NCBI GenBank assembly: GCA_015060045.1
Contig: SUZH01000009.1
Location: 1 to 64,000 of the forward strand
Direction: 5' to 3'
Origin: Rikenellaceae bacterium
GTDB taxonomy: Bacteria > Bacteroidota > Bacteroidia > Bacteroidales > Rikenellaceae
DNA length: 64,000 nt
In this document: positions 28,976-38,150 of the stretch, piece after piece
Layout of the letters: the number at the start of each line of letters is the position of its first letter
Position numbering within the stretch: the first letter of the stretch is position 1
Program-made: the position numbers and the translations under genes
Notes under the pieces: model-generated
Databases searched by the model: none
What the model was told of the DNA's origin: nothing
What the model saw: the letters and a program-made list of their open reading frames with translations, nothing else

Positions 28976-29098
28976 TTGAAAACGGATAGCCGAGGCTGTT
29001 TTTAGGCTTGCGAAGTCTTTGAAATCTTCACATACGTCAGTATGCTCCGGTTTCAAAGGCAAGCGTAACGACAAAACAGCCCGGGTTGTCGTTTTCAA
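28976..29098. repeat. Palindromic element abutting the eno stop codon
   Basis: Outer arms TTGAAAACG (28976-28984) and CGTTTTCAA (29090-29098) enclose GGCTGTTTT/AAAACAGCC, a GCTTGCG...TTTGAAA arm with its near complement TTTCAAAGGCAAGC, and an apical CATACGTCAGTATG. An alternative AACGAC/GTCGTT hairpin can form at its right end. The element starts 3 bases after the eno stop. It has no coding capacity. The general plan resembles the elements at 40026, 43564 and 62429, but the sequence is different. Confidence 0.75.
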
Positions 29099-29101
29099 AA
29101 A

Positions 29102-30400
<1,299 letters not shown>

Positions 30401-30440
30401 TTAAATTTATGGTTTTAATGCGTTTTTCCAAAATCCGGGA

Positions 30441-30448
30441 CAAAGATA
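30441..30448 (-). promoter_or_regulatory. Possible -7 element of eno
   Basis: TATCTTTG on the minus strand, about 53 bases before the start codon. No TTG sits at the expected distance, so only half of the consensus is met. Confidence 0.5.
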
Positions 30449-30620
30449 CAATTTTTCGACGTAAAAACGAAAGATTAAAAATGAAATTTTACGCCGTAAA
30501 TTCAAAAGATTATCCTATATTTGTAAGATAGAAAATCCGCGGCCTGAATACGAGAAGGCCGATGCGGTACGTTTATCGCATAGAACAACACTGAAATAAC
30601 ATTAAAACCTATAAAAACCT

Positions 30621-31439
30621 ATGAGAAATTTATTTAGTGTAGAGGGTAAGGTGGTAGTCATGACGGGTGCCTGCGGCATCCTGGGTTCGACCATCGTTAA
30701 GCATTTTGCCGAGCAAGGCGCCAAGGTGGTGTTGCTCGATTTGGAGCGCACGCGCGAAATTGCCGAGGGGCTGATCGCCGAGATCAAGGCCGAGGGCGGC
30801 GAGGCCTGCTTCTTCCCGACGAATGTATTGGATAAAGAGGTGCTGGAGCAGAACTACACCGACATCATGGCCAAGTATGGCACGATCGACATCCTGCTCA
30901 ACGCCGCCGGTGGCAACATGGCTCGTGCCACGGTGCAGCCCGACCAGACGATCTTCGACCTGGATGTGGAGGCCGTGAAGCTCTGCACGGAGCTCAACCT
31001 CTTCGGTACGATTCTCCCGACGATGGTCTTTGCCAAGGCGATGGTGGAGAAGAAGTGCGGCTCGATCATCAACTTCTCGTCCGAGTCGGCTCTTCGTCCC
31101 CTGACGCGCGTAGCCGGTTATGGTGTAGCGAAGGCTGCCGTATCGAACTGGACGAAGTACCTGTGCGGTGAACTGGCCATGAAGTTTGGCGACGGTCTGC
31201 GCGTAAATGCCATCGCTCCGGGTTTCTTGCTCACGAACCAGAACCGCGCCCTGCTGACCAATCCCGACGGCTCGCTCACGCCCCGTTCGCACACGATTCT
31301 CGAGCACACACCCTATGGCCGTTTCCTCGAGCCCGACGAGCTGGTCGGCACGCTGCAGTGGCTGGCCTCGGACGCTTCGAAGGCCGTGAGCGGCACGGTG
31401 ATCGTGGTTGATGGCGGTTTTGATGCTTTCAGCATCTAA
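30621..31439 (+). CDS. SDR-family oxidoreductase, probable D-mannonate oxidoreductase
   Basis: 272 residues of the short-chain dehydrogenase/reductase family. The cofactor loop is TGACGILGSTI, the structural NAAGG is present, and the catalytic Tyr and Lys are in YGVAKAAV. Its neighbour 203 bases downstream is mannonate dehydratase, which strongly suggests the fructuronate/mannonate step of hexuronate breakdown, catalysed by an SDR-type enzyme in many Bacteroidota. A gluconate-type dehydrogenase is the alternative. A TATATTTG box at 30516-30523 may be its -7 element. Confidence 0.85.
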   Translation: MRNLFSVEGKVVVMTGACGILGSTIVKHFAEQGAKVVLLDLERTREIAEGLIAEIKAEGGEACFFPTNVLDKEVLEQNYTDIMAKYGTIDILLNAAGGNMARATVQPDQTIFDLDVEAVKLCTELNLFGTILPTMVFAKAMVEKKCGSIINFSSESALRPLTRVAGYGVAKAAVSNWTKYLCGELAMKFGDGLRVNAIAPGFLLTNQNRALLTNPDGSLTPRSHTILEHTPYGRFLEPDELVGTLQWLASDASKAVSGTVIVVDGGFDAFSI

Positions 31440-31473
31440 TTCAAAATTTAGAATTTAGAATTAAAAAATACTC

Positions 31474-31570
31474 GTTTTTGATTTTAGGCGAGCAGGGTCG
31501 TAATTTATGCAGAAACCTTAGCGACTAAGCCCCTGCCTAAGGCGGGGGTTTGGGGGTGGGTAAAATCTGC
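31474..31570. repeat. Diverged palindromic element between the SDR gene and uxuA
   Basis: Starts with the same TTTTTGATTTTAGGCGAGCAG as the elements at 43564 and 62429 and ends GGTAAAATCTGC, so the ATTTTA/TAAAAT closing stem is kept, but the interior differs (a GCCCCTGCCT...GGCGGGGG hairpin). A separate hairpin CACGGCCAAAGGCCGTG follows. The element lies 34 bases after the SDR stop, next to a short AT-rich repeat (TTTAGAATTTAGAATT). Confidence 0.65.
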
Positions 31571-31642
31571 AAACACGGCCAAAGGCCGTGGTAACAGCCT
31601 GAGAACGAACCGAAACAGAAACTAACTAACAACCTTTATTCT

Positions 31643-32815
31643 ATGTATCTTTGCAAACAATCATGGCGTTGGTACGGTCCGAATGACCCCGTAACGCTTT
31701 CAAACATCCGTCAGGCAGGTGCGACGGATATTGTACACGCCCTGCACCACATCCCCAACGGCGAGGTATGGACCGTGGAGGAGATCCAAAAGCGCCAGGC
31801 GATGATCGCCGAGTATGGCATGACCTGGTCGGTCGTAGAGTCGGTGCCCGTGCATGAGCACATCAAAACCCGCGAGGGTGAGTACCAGAAGTATATCGAG
31901 AACTACAAGCAGTCGATCCGCAACCTGGCTGCCTGTGGCATCAAGTGTATCACCTACAACTTTATGCCCGTCCTGGATTGGACACGCACGAATCTGGCCT
32001 ACACGGTCGAGGATGGTTCGAAGGCGCTTCGTTTCGAGCGTGCCGCCTTCATGGCTTTCGACCTCTTTATCCTGAAGCGTGAGGCTGCCAAGACGGAATA
32101 CTCGGCCGAGGAGCAGGCACGTGCCAAGGCGCGCTTTGAGGCGATGGACGAGGCCGAGAAGGAGCTCATCACGCGCAACATGATCGCCGGTCTGCCGGGT
32201 GCCGAGGAGAGCTTCACGATCGAGCAGTTCCGCGAGGCCCTCGACCGCTACAAGGATGTCGATGCCGAGACGCTGCGCTCGAACCTGATCTACTTCCTGA
32301 GCGAGATCTGCCCCGTGGCCGACGAGGTAGGTGCCGAGATGGTCATCCATCCCGACGATCCCCCGTATCCGATTCTGGGTCTGCCGCGTATCATGTCCAC
32401 GGCCGAGGATTTCCGCAAGCTGATTGCCGCCGTGCCCAACAAGTCGAACGGGCTCTGCCTCTGCACCGGTTCGTTCGGTGTGCGCGCCGACAACGACCTG
32501 CCGGCCATCATGCGCGAGTTTGGCGAGCGTGTTGGCTTCGTCCACCTGCGCTCGACGCGCCGCGATGCCGACGGTAACTTCCAGGAGGACAACCACCTCG
32601 AAGGCGATGTGCCGATGTACGAGGTGATGAAGGCCTTCCTCGAGATCCAACAGAAGTATCAGCGCTCGATTCCGATGCGTCCCGACCACGGTCATCAGAT
32701 GTGCGACGATCTGAATCGCAAATCGAATCCGGGCTATTCGTGCTACGGCCGTATGCGTGGTCTGGCCGAGTTGCGCGGTCTGGAGATGGGTATCGCCTGC
32801 TCGCTTTTCAAGTAA
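31643..32815 (+). CDS. uxuA: Mannonate dehydratase
   Basis: 390 residues, typical UxuA length. It dehydrates D-mannonate to 2-keto-3-deoxygluconate in glucuronate catabolism. The family start [37 protein letters not shown] and RPDHGHQM segments carry the metal-binding His, Cys and Asp residues, with CTGSFG between them. It follows the SDR oxidoreductase on the same strand, forming a likely uxuB-uxuA unit, and ends at a hairpin terminator. Confidence 0.96.
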   Translation: MYLCKQSWRWYGPNDPVTLSNIRQAGATDIVHALHHIPNGEVWTVEEIQKRQAMIAEYGMTWSVVESVPVHEHIKTREGEYQKYIENYKQSIRNLAACGIKCITYNFMPVLDWTRTNLAYTVEDGSKALRFERAAFMAFDLFILKREAAKTEYSAEEQARAKARFEAMDEAEKELITRNMIAGLPGAEESFTIEQFREALDRYKDVDAETLRSNLIYFLSEICPVADEVGAEMVIHPDDPPYPILGLPRIMSTAEDFRKLIAAVPNKSNGLCLCTGSFGVRADNDLPAIMREFGERVGFVHLRSTRRDADGNFQEDNHLEGDVPMYEVMKAFLEIQQKYQRSIPMRPDHGHQMCDDLNRKSNPGYSCYGRMRGLAELRGLEMGIACSLFK

Positions 32816-32847
32816 AAAGAGCGATCAATCATCAAAAAAAAGGAAAA

Positions 32848-32873
32848 GGCTGTCCGAAAGACAGTCTTTTTTT
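32848..32873 (+). terminator. Terminator after uxuA
   Basis: GGCTGTC pairs with GACAGTC (one G-T pair) across CGAAA, followed by a run of T. The last T residues run almost into the next gene's -7 box. Confidence 0.88.
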
Positions 32874-32886
32874 CTATCTTTGTAGT

Positions 32887-33642
32887 ATGAAGAGCTACAT
32901 TAACCCTTCGATGGCCCGTTTCAGCCCCTTTATCGAGCAGTTACCCCAATTGTTCGATACGGGCGAGTTGATCTTTAAGGGCCGCAACACGATTCGCGCC
33001 TTTGTCTATGCCGGCGAGCGAATCACCGTCAAACGTTTCCGCAAGCCCTCGGGCATCAATGCACTCATCTATGGGCACCTCCGCAAGAGCAAGGCGCGTC
33101 GTGCCTACGAACACGCTTCGGAGTTGATCCGACGTGGCATCGCCACCCCCGAGCCGATCGGTTGGCGCGAAGATTACCAGGGGAGCATCATCCGCGAGAC
33201 CTACCTTATCACGCGCTACTCGGACTATCGCCCGCTGTCGGAGTTGACGAACCGCTTCCCCGATGCGTCGGTACTGGAGGGGTTGAACGCCTTTGCCCGC
33301 TTCATCGTCACGCTGCATCAAAAAGGGATCGAGCACAAGGATTTCAACAACAGCAACACACAGTGGAGGCGCGATGAGCGGGGTGATTATCACTTTGAGG
33401 TGATCGACATCAACCGCATGCGTTTCCATTGCCAGGCCTTGAGCCGCAAGGAGAGCCTCCGCAACCTACAACGCCTCACCTGCTCGCTCGATGCCTATGC
33501 ATACATCCTGCAGCGCTACGCCGAGGCGCGCGGTTGGCAACCCTACGAGACGGCCTTGCAGGCGACCAAGCACCTGCAACGTTTCATCGGGCAACGCAAT
33601 CGTCGTTATCGTTTCAAGGCCCTCCTGAAAGGCAAAAAATAG
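32887..33642 (+). CDS. Lipopolysaccharide-kinase-like (Kdo kinase/WaaP family) protein
   Basis: 251 residues with a protein-kinase-like fold. The ATP-lysine position is in RITVKRF and the catalytic loop is IEHKDFNNSNTQW with Asp152, followed by a metal-binding Asp in VIDINRMRF. These features match enzymes that phosphorylate Kdo or heptose of LPS. A possible -7 box TATCTTTG lies at 32875-32882, only 4 bases before the ATG, so the transcript may be nearly leaderless or start translation at Met9. GH20 hexosaminidase follows 23 bases later; the two may be co-transcribed. Confidence 0.82.
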   Translation: MKSYINPSMARFSPFIEQLPQLFDTGELIFKGRNTIRAFVYAGERITVKRFRKPSGINALIYGHLRKSKARRAYEHASELIRRGIATPEPIGWREDYQGSIIRETYLITRYSDYRPLSELTNRFPDASVLEGLNAFARFIVTLHQKGIEHKDFNNSNTQWRRDERGDYHFEVIDINRMRFHCQALSRKESLRNLQRLTCSLDAYAYILQRYAEARGWQPYETALQATKHLQRFIGQRNRRYRFKALLKGKK

Positions 33643-33665
33643 TAATTTCCCCATTCCAAGTGATT

Positions 33666-35276
33666 ATGTTTCGCCCGCTTCTTCGTTGGATGACGGCCCT
33701 ATGGGTCGTACTCATACCCTACGCTGTTTCGGCTACCGAGCAGCTCCTGCTACTCCCCCAGCCCACCTCCATCACGATGACGGAGGGCCATTTCCATCTC
33801 ACCCCCGCCACACGCCTCTACGTGGCCGATGGCCTTTGGAATCCGGCCGAACGTTTTGTAGAGGATGTGGCCGAGATGATCCCGCTCAAGGCTCCCCGCT
33901 CTCTCACCCGCCGCGAAGGGGGCATCCGATTGAGCCTCGATAGCCATCTTTCGGAAGAGGCCTATCGCATGGAGATTACGCCACAGGCCATCACCATTGC
34001 GGGCGGCTCACCTGCCGGTGTCTACTACGGGCTGCAATCACTCCGCCAGCTGGTCGTGCAGCATCGCAATGCCATCCCCTGCTGCACGATTGAAGATTGC
34101 CCCAACTTTGCCTATCGTGGTGCGCACATGGATGTCGTGCGCCACTTCTTCACGGTCGAGGAGGTGAAGCGCTACCTCGACATCCTCGCCGCACACAAGC
34201 TCAATCGCCTCCATTGGCACCTGACGGATGACCAGGGCTGGCGCATCGAGATCAAACGCTACCCCGAGCTGACGGAGCGCGCCTCGAAACGCAACGAGAC
34301 ACTGATCGGTCACTGCCTGCGCTCGACCACCTACGACGGCATCCCCTACGGACCTTACTTCTATACGCAAGAGGAGATCCGTGACATCGTGCGCTACGCC
34401 GCCGAGCGCTACATCACGATCATCCCCGAAATCGAGATGCCGAGCCATGCCCAGGCAGCCCTGCATGCCCTGCCGTGGTTGGGATGTGAGGAGCAGCAGG
34501 TCGAGGTATGGACCCACTGGGGCGTATCGCCCGAGGTGATGTGCGGTGGCAAGGAGACAACCTATGAGTTTTTGGAAAACGTACTGACCGAGGTGATCGA
34601 CCTCTTCCCCTCGGAGTATATCCACATCGGCGGTGACGAGTGCCCGAAGGAGCGTTGGGAGGAGTGCGAACACTGCCAGGCCCGCATCCGCGAGCTGGGG
34701 CTGAAAGATGAGAGCGAAACACGCACGGCAGAGAATCAACTGCAAAGTTACCTCACGGGGCGCATCGAGCGTTTTCTGGCCAAGCATGGCCGTCGCATCA
34801 TCGGGTGGGACGATATCCTGGCAGGTGGCGTGAGTCCCGAGGCTACGGTGATGTCGTGGCAGGGGTCGAAGGGTGGCATCTACGCCGCCAAGCATGGCAA
34901 CCACGCCATCATGGCCCCGATGGATTACTGCTACTTCGACTTCTACCAGACGAAGAGTCAGGAGGGCGAGGGGCTGGCAATCGGTGGCTGGGTATCGTTT
35001 GAGAAGGTCTATGGATGGAATCCCTACGAGGGGCTGACGGCCGAGGAGCAGCCATACATCTACGGTCTGCAGTGCAACCTCTGGAGCGAGTACATCACCT
35101 CGTTCGACCACCTGCAACGGATGCTCCTGCCGCGCCTCGCGGCCCTTGCCGAAGTGCAGTGGGCCACCGACCGCCGCAATCCGGCAACCATCCGCACCCG
35201 CATGGAGCAGTTACGCCGTCTCTACGAGCAGTGCGGCTGGAGCTACGCACCCTACTATTTCGAGGGGCGGAAGTAA
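33666..35276 (+). CDS. Secreted GH20 beta-N-acetylhexosaminidase
   Basis: 536 residues from the ATG at 33666, which gives a good signal peptide (about 1-22); longer in-frame starts overlap the upstream gene. An N-terminal GH20b domain (about 25-145) precedes the catalytic TIM barrel. The catalytic pair is Asp324-Glu325 in HIGGDECPKERWEEC. HWHLTDDQGWRIE and the C-terminal QCNLWSEY are also typical. It removes terminal GlcNAc or GalNAc from glycans such as mucin or chitin oligosaccharides in the periplasm or at the surface. Confidence 0.95.
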   Translation: MFRPLLRWMTALWVVLIPYAVSATEQLLLLPQPTSITMTEGHFHLTPATRLYVADGLWNPAERFVEDVAEMIPLKAPRSLTRREGGIRLSLDSHLSEEAYRMEITPQAITIAGGSPAGVYYGLQSLRQLVVQHRNAIPCCTIEDCPNFAYRGAHMDVVRHFFTVEEVKRYLDILAAHKLNRLHWHLTDDQGWRIEIKRYPELTERASKRNETLIGHCLRSTTYDGIPYGPYFYTQEEIRDIVRYAAERYITIIPEIEMPSHAQAALHALPWLGCEEQQVEVWTHWGVSPEVMCGGKETTYEFLENVLTEVIDLFPSEYIHIGGDECPKERWEECEHCQARIRELGLKDESETRTAENQLQSYLTGRIERFLAKHGRRIIGWDDILAGGVSPEATVMSWQGSKGGIYAAKHGNHAIMAPMDYCYFDFYQTKSQEGEGLAIGGWVSFEKVYGWNPYEGLTAEEQPYIYGLQCNLWSEYITSFDHLQRMLLPRLAALAEVQWATDRRNPATIRTRMEQLRRLYEQCGWSYAPYYFEGRK

Positions 35277-35314
35277 ATTTTGCCCCGACAGGACGAAAAA
35301 ATTGGTACAAAGGG

Positions 35315-35344
35315 TTGGATTTTTCCACTTTTTGCCTAAATTTG
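35315..35344 (+). promoter_or_regulatory. Promoter of the phenylalanine operon
   Basis: TTG at 35315-35317, 19-base spacer, TAAATTTG at 35337-35344, an exact consensus. The leader peptide ATG is 9 bases after the box, so the leader reading frame starts at or very near the 5' end of the transcript. Confidence 0.88.
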
Positions 35345-35353
35345 CAAACAGAT

Positions 35354-35434
35354 ATGACGAACTTTTTTGCATACGGCTTTTTTTACTTCTTTTTTGACAA
35401 CAAGAAAAGGGGCGAGATGGCACGTGTGTATTAA
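35354..35434 (+). CDS. Phenylalanine-rich leader peptide of the pheA operon
   Basis: A 26-residue frame beginning MTNFFAYGFFYFFFD and ending RVY. Seven Phe codons fall within codons 4-14, plus Tyr at 7, 11 and 26. It lies directly after a consensus promoter and just before a terminator hairpin and pheA, which encodes the committed enzyme of Phe synthesis. This is the arrangement of an amino-acid attenuator such as E. coli pheL, with an unrelated sequence. Inferred role: ribosomes stall in the Phe run when charged tRNA-Phe is low, allowing pheA transcription. Confidence 0.85.
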   Translation: MTNFFAYGFFYFFFDNKKRGEMARVY

Positions 35435-35490
35435 ACCATAAACAACGAACAAAAAAATCCCGCTCCTGCCTCGGCAAGAGTGGGATTTTT
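35409..35490 (+). terminator. pheA attenuator: terminator and candidate antiterminator
   Basis: The terminator is AAATCCCGCTC (35455-35465) pairing with GAGTGGGATTT (35478-35488), followed by T. Its left arm can instead pair with GGGGCGAGAT at 35409-35418, at the end of the leader frame, against ATCCCGCTCC at 35457-35466 (eight Watson-Crick pairs, one G-T, one mismatch). The upstream segment would be covered by a ribosome that finishes the leader and free when one stalls in the Phe run, as an attenuation switch needs. Confidence 0.78.
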
Positions 35491-35502
35491 ACTACTGAAA
35501 AG

Positions 35503-36339
35503 ATGAAACAGGTAGCTATTCAAGGTATTTCAGGCTGCTTCCACGAGACAGCCGCCCACCGCTTCTTCGGCAAAGAGATCGAGGTGCTCCCCTGCGAGAG
35601 CTTCGAGCTACTCTTCGATCGGTTGGCCGAAGACCGCACCCGTTTGGGCATTGCCGCCATCGAAAATACGATTGCCGGTTCGCTCCTGCCTAACCACGAA
35701 CTGCTCAACCGCAGCCGCATGAAGATCATCGGCGAGGAGAAGATCCGCATCTCGCACATGCTCTGCGCCTTGCCGGGCCAGACGATTGCCGACATCGAAG
35801 AGGTGCGCTCCCACCCGATCGCCCTCATGCAGTGTGGTGATTTTCTCAAAACGATGCCAACGGCACGCGTCGTGGAGCGTGATGACACGGCCGGCTCGGC
35901 CCGTGAAATTGCCGAGGGAGGCCTGCAGGGTACGGCTGCGATTTGCGGTGAGGATGCTGCCCGGCTCTACGGCCTGGAGATCCTGGCACGTGCCATCGAG
36001 ACCAACCGCCACAACTTCACCCGTTTCCTGATTCTGGCCGATGAGGAGCGTGTCACGGTCGACCCCGAGGCGGTCAACAAGGCCTCGCTGCGCTTCACCC
36101 TGCCCCACACGCAAGGGTCACTGTCGAAGATTCTGACCGTGCTCTCCTTCTACGACATCAACCTCACGAAGATTCAGTCGTTGCCGATCATCGGACGCGA
36201 GTGGGAGTATCAATTCTACATCGACGTCACGTTCGACAACTACATGCGCTACCGCCAATCGGTCGAGGCCGTACGCCCCTTGACCAGCGATTTCAAGGTG
36301 CTCGGCGAGTACCGCGAATGCCCCAATCCCGAAATCTAA
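35503..36339 (+). CDS. pheA: Prephenate dehydratase with C-terminal ACT domain
   Basis: 278 residues. It converts prephenate to phenylpyruvate. The periplasmic-binding-like catalytic domain (about 1-180) includes GIAAIENTIAGS and the NFTRFLIL segment with the catalytic Thr. The ACT domain (about 195-275) has LPHTQGSLSKIL and NLTKIQSLPI. The Phe-binding ESRP motif known from other bacteria reads QSLP here. The gene has no fused chorismate mutase; that activity is supplied by the next gene, 18 bases downstream. An aminotransferase to finish Phe synthesis is not in this operon. Confidence 0.95.
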   Translation: MKQVAIQGISGCFHETAAHRFFGKEIEVLPCESFELLFDRLAEDRTRLGIAAIENTIAGSLLPNHELLNRSRMKIIGEEKIRISHMLCALPGQTIADIEEVRSHPIALMQCGDFLKTMPTARVVERDDTAGSAREIAEGGLQGTAAICGEDAARLYGLEILARAIETNRHNFTRFLILADEERVTVDPEAVNKASLRFTLPHTQGSLSKILTVLSFYDINLTKIQSLPIIGREWEYQFYIDVTFDNYMRYRQSVEAVRPLTSDFKVLGEYRECPNPEI

Positions 36340-36357
36340 CCGCAAAACTTTCATATT

Positions 36358-37419
36358 ATGAACGATTTACAACCCATTACCCTTCCGGGTCTCGATACCG
36401 TCCGTCCACTTTTGATTGCCGGCCCTTGTAGCGCCGAAACCGAAGAGCAGGTGCTCACTACCGCCCACGCCTTGGCGCGTCAGGGGGTGCAGATTTTCCG
36501 CGCCGGCATCTGGAAGCCGCGCACCAAGCCGGGTGGCTTCGAGGGTGTAGGCCCCGAAGGCATTGCCTGGATGCAGCGCGTCAAGGAGGAGGTCGGCATG
36601 TACACGGCGACCGAAGTGGCCACGCATGCCCATGTCGAGGCAGCGTTGAAGGGCGGCATCGACCTCCTCTGGATCGGCGCCCGCACGGCTGCCAACCCCT
36701 TTGCCATGCAGGAGATTGCCGACTCGCTCAAGGGGGTAGATATCCCCGTTCTGGTCAAGAATCCCGTCAGTCCCGACCTGGAGCTCTGGATCGGTGCTCT
36801 GGAGCGCATCTACAACGCCGGCATTCGCCGCCTGGGTGCCGTGCATCGCGGCTTTACGTGGGTCGATAAGTCGATCTACCGCAACCACCCCTATTGGTCG
36901 ATTCCGATCGAGTTGCACCGCCGCATCCCGAACCTGCCGATTCTGTGCGATCCGAGCCACATCGGTGGCAAGCGCGAGCTGATCGCACCCCTCTCGCAGC
37001 AGGCGATGGACCTCGGTTTCGATGGTCTGCTGGTCGAGGCGCACTGCAACCCCGACGCGGCTTGGAGCGACAAGGCGCAGCAGGTGGCTCCCGACACGCT
37101 GGCCTTCATCATCAGCAACCTCATTCTTCGCGATATGAATACGACAACAGACAACTTGAACGAACTTCGTCGCCAGATCGACAAACTCGACGACGAGCTG
37201 ATCGACCTCCTGGCGCGTCGCATGCAGGTATCGACCGAGATCGGGCGCTACAAGAAGGCGCATAATATGTCTATTTTGCAGTCGCAGCGCTACGAGGATA
37301 TCCTCGCCCGCCGTGCCCGCCAGGCTGTGGAGGCCGGCATGGACCGCGAGTTTATGCGCTCGGTGATGCAGGCCATCCACGAGGAGTCGATCCGCCAGCA
37401 GCAGAAAGTGATCGAGTAA
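36358..37419 (+). CDS. Bifunctional DAHP synthase / chorismate mutase (type II)
   Basis: 353 residues. Residues about 1-255 are a type I-beta DAHP synthase (AGPCSAE, KPRTKPGGFEG, GARTAANPF, HRGF, DPSHIGGKR and EAHCNPD), making the first shikimate-pathway intermediate. Residues about 262-353 are an AroQ-type chorismate mutase (NELRRQIDKLDDELIDLLARRM and QRYEDILARR). The fusion makes chorismate mutase available for the PheA and TyrA branches. It lies directly after pheA and before a strong terminator, so both are under the Phe attenuator. Confidence 0.96.
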   Translation: MNDLQPITLPGLDTVRPLLIAGPCSAETEEQVLTTAHALARQGVQIFRAGIWKPRTKPGGFEGVGPEGIAWMQRVKEEVGMYTATEVATHAHVEAALKGGIDLLWIGARTAANPFAMQEIADSLKGVDIPVLVKNPVSPDLELWIGALERIYNAGIRRLGAVHRGFTWVDKSIYRNHPYWSIPIELHRRIPNLPILCDPSHIGGKRELIAPLSQQAMDLGFDGLLVEAHCNPDAAWSDKAQQVAPDTLAFIISNLILRDMNTTTDNLNELRRQIDKLDDELIDLLARRMQVSTEIGRYKKAHNMSILQSQRYEDILARRARQAVEAGMDREFMRSVMQAIHEESIRQQQKVIE

Positions 37420-37441
37420 CTTTGCTGCACGCAACAAAAAA

Positions 37442-37477
37442 AACGGGGCACCGGGGGAAATACCCCGGGGTCCCGTT
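37442..37477 (+). terminator. Terminator of the phenylalanine operon
   Basis: AACGGGGCACCGGGG pairs with CCCCGGGGTCCCGTT (one A/G mismatch) across a short loop, followed by GTTTT, 22 bases after the stop codon. Confidence 0.88.
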
Positions 37478-37493
37478 GTTTTATCTGGTAAAG

Positions 37494-37685
37494 GGAATTG
37501 GCTCCCTGCGGTCGCCTTTCCCTTTACTCCTTAATTCGCACACCCACGATAGGCGGCAGGCTGCAAAGCAGCCGTAACAACCAAACAAAAAAAGCAGAAG
37601 AGCCAAATACATTTGCTCTATCTGCCTTTTTTGTTTGGTTGATGGCCGTTGGCCAATCCGCCTATCGTGGGCGTGATGCGGAGAG
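37494..37685. repeat. Large palindromic intergenic repeat, copy 2, at the 3' end of tRNA-Ser
   Basis: Inverted copy of the element at 129-319. Outer arms lie at 37539-37556 and 37658-37675. Compared with copy 1, an A-T pair inside the arms is C-G here, so both strands changed together. The two side hairpins and the central A/T-rich hairpin are preserved. The arm starts 3 bases from the end of tRNA-Ser (37679), and the shared sequence continues into the last bases of the tRNA. Confidence 0.87.
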
Positions 37686-37766
37686 GAGGGGATTCGAACC
37701 CCTGAAACACTTTTGGCGTTTACTCACTTTCCAGGCGAGCCAGTTCAACCACTCCTGCACCTCTCC
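37679..37766 (-). tRNA. tRNA-Ser (anticodon GGA)
   Basis: Class II tRNA of 88 bases. Acceptor GGAGAGG pairs with CCTCTCC, the discriminator is G, the anticodon stem CTCGC/GTGAG holds CTGGAAA with GGA, and there is a long variable arm. The T-arm is GGGGTTCGAATCCCC. Confidence 0.95.
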
Positions 37767-37777
37767 GTTTCGAGTGA

Positions 37778-37807
37778 CAAAGGTAAATCTTTTTTCCGGA
37801 AAAACAA
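37778..37807 (-). promoter_or_regulatory. Promoter of tRNA-Ser
   Basis: Minus-strand TTG (37807-37805), 19-base spacer, TACCTTTG (37785-37778), ending 11 bases before the tRNA. Confidence 0.87.
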
Positions 37808-37819
37808 ATACCCGCTCTT

Positions 37820-38150
37820 CTCGGAGGGTGGCCCCTAATCAATAAACAACTGCGTCAGCACCACGAAAACTACTAACGGCGGCAACAGATTTGAGCAGCG
37901 CAAGCGTGCTGGGGAATGTTGAAGCCCATGGGCTCAGACTTGAGATGGTGAGGCGATGGGAGTTTGCTCACAAAGAGACTTACCATCTCAAGCCTAACAA
38001 TTGCGTAGCAATGCAACATTCCCCAACGACGCGCAGACAACGCTGCCACATCGCCACAGCTGAAAGTAGTTTAGGAGGGGCACCCACAAAAAATAGGCGG
38101 GAATCTCGCGATTGCCGCCTACCTCGGAGGGTGGCCCCTCCTAAACTACT
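37820..38150. repeat. Cluster of nested palindromes, non-coding
   Basis: No gene is visible here. One palindrome (37911-38024) has arms GGGGAATGTTG and CAACATTCCCC enclosing ACTTGAGATGGT and its complement, an AGCCCATGGGCT hairpin and an ATTGCGTAGCAAT hairpin. A second (38066-38150) has arms of about 20 bases, GTAGTTTAGGAGGGG and CCCCTCCTAAACTAC, around a perfect TAGGCGG...CCGCCTA hairpin. The 17-base string CTCGGAGGGTGGCCCCT occurs at 37820-37836 and 38113-38129, and ACTACTAAC follows both, suggesting a duplication or an insertion. Confidence 0.75.
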
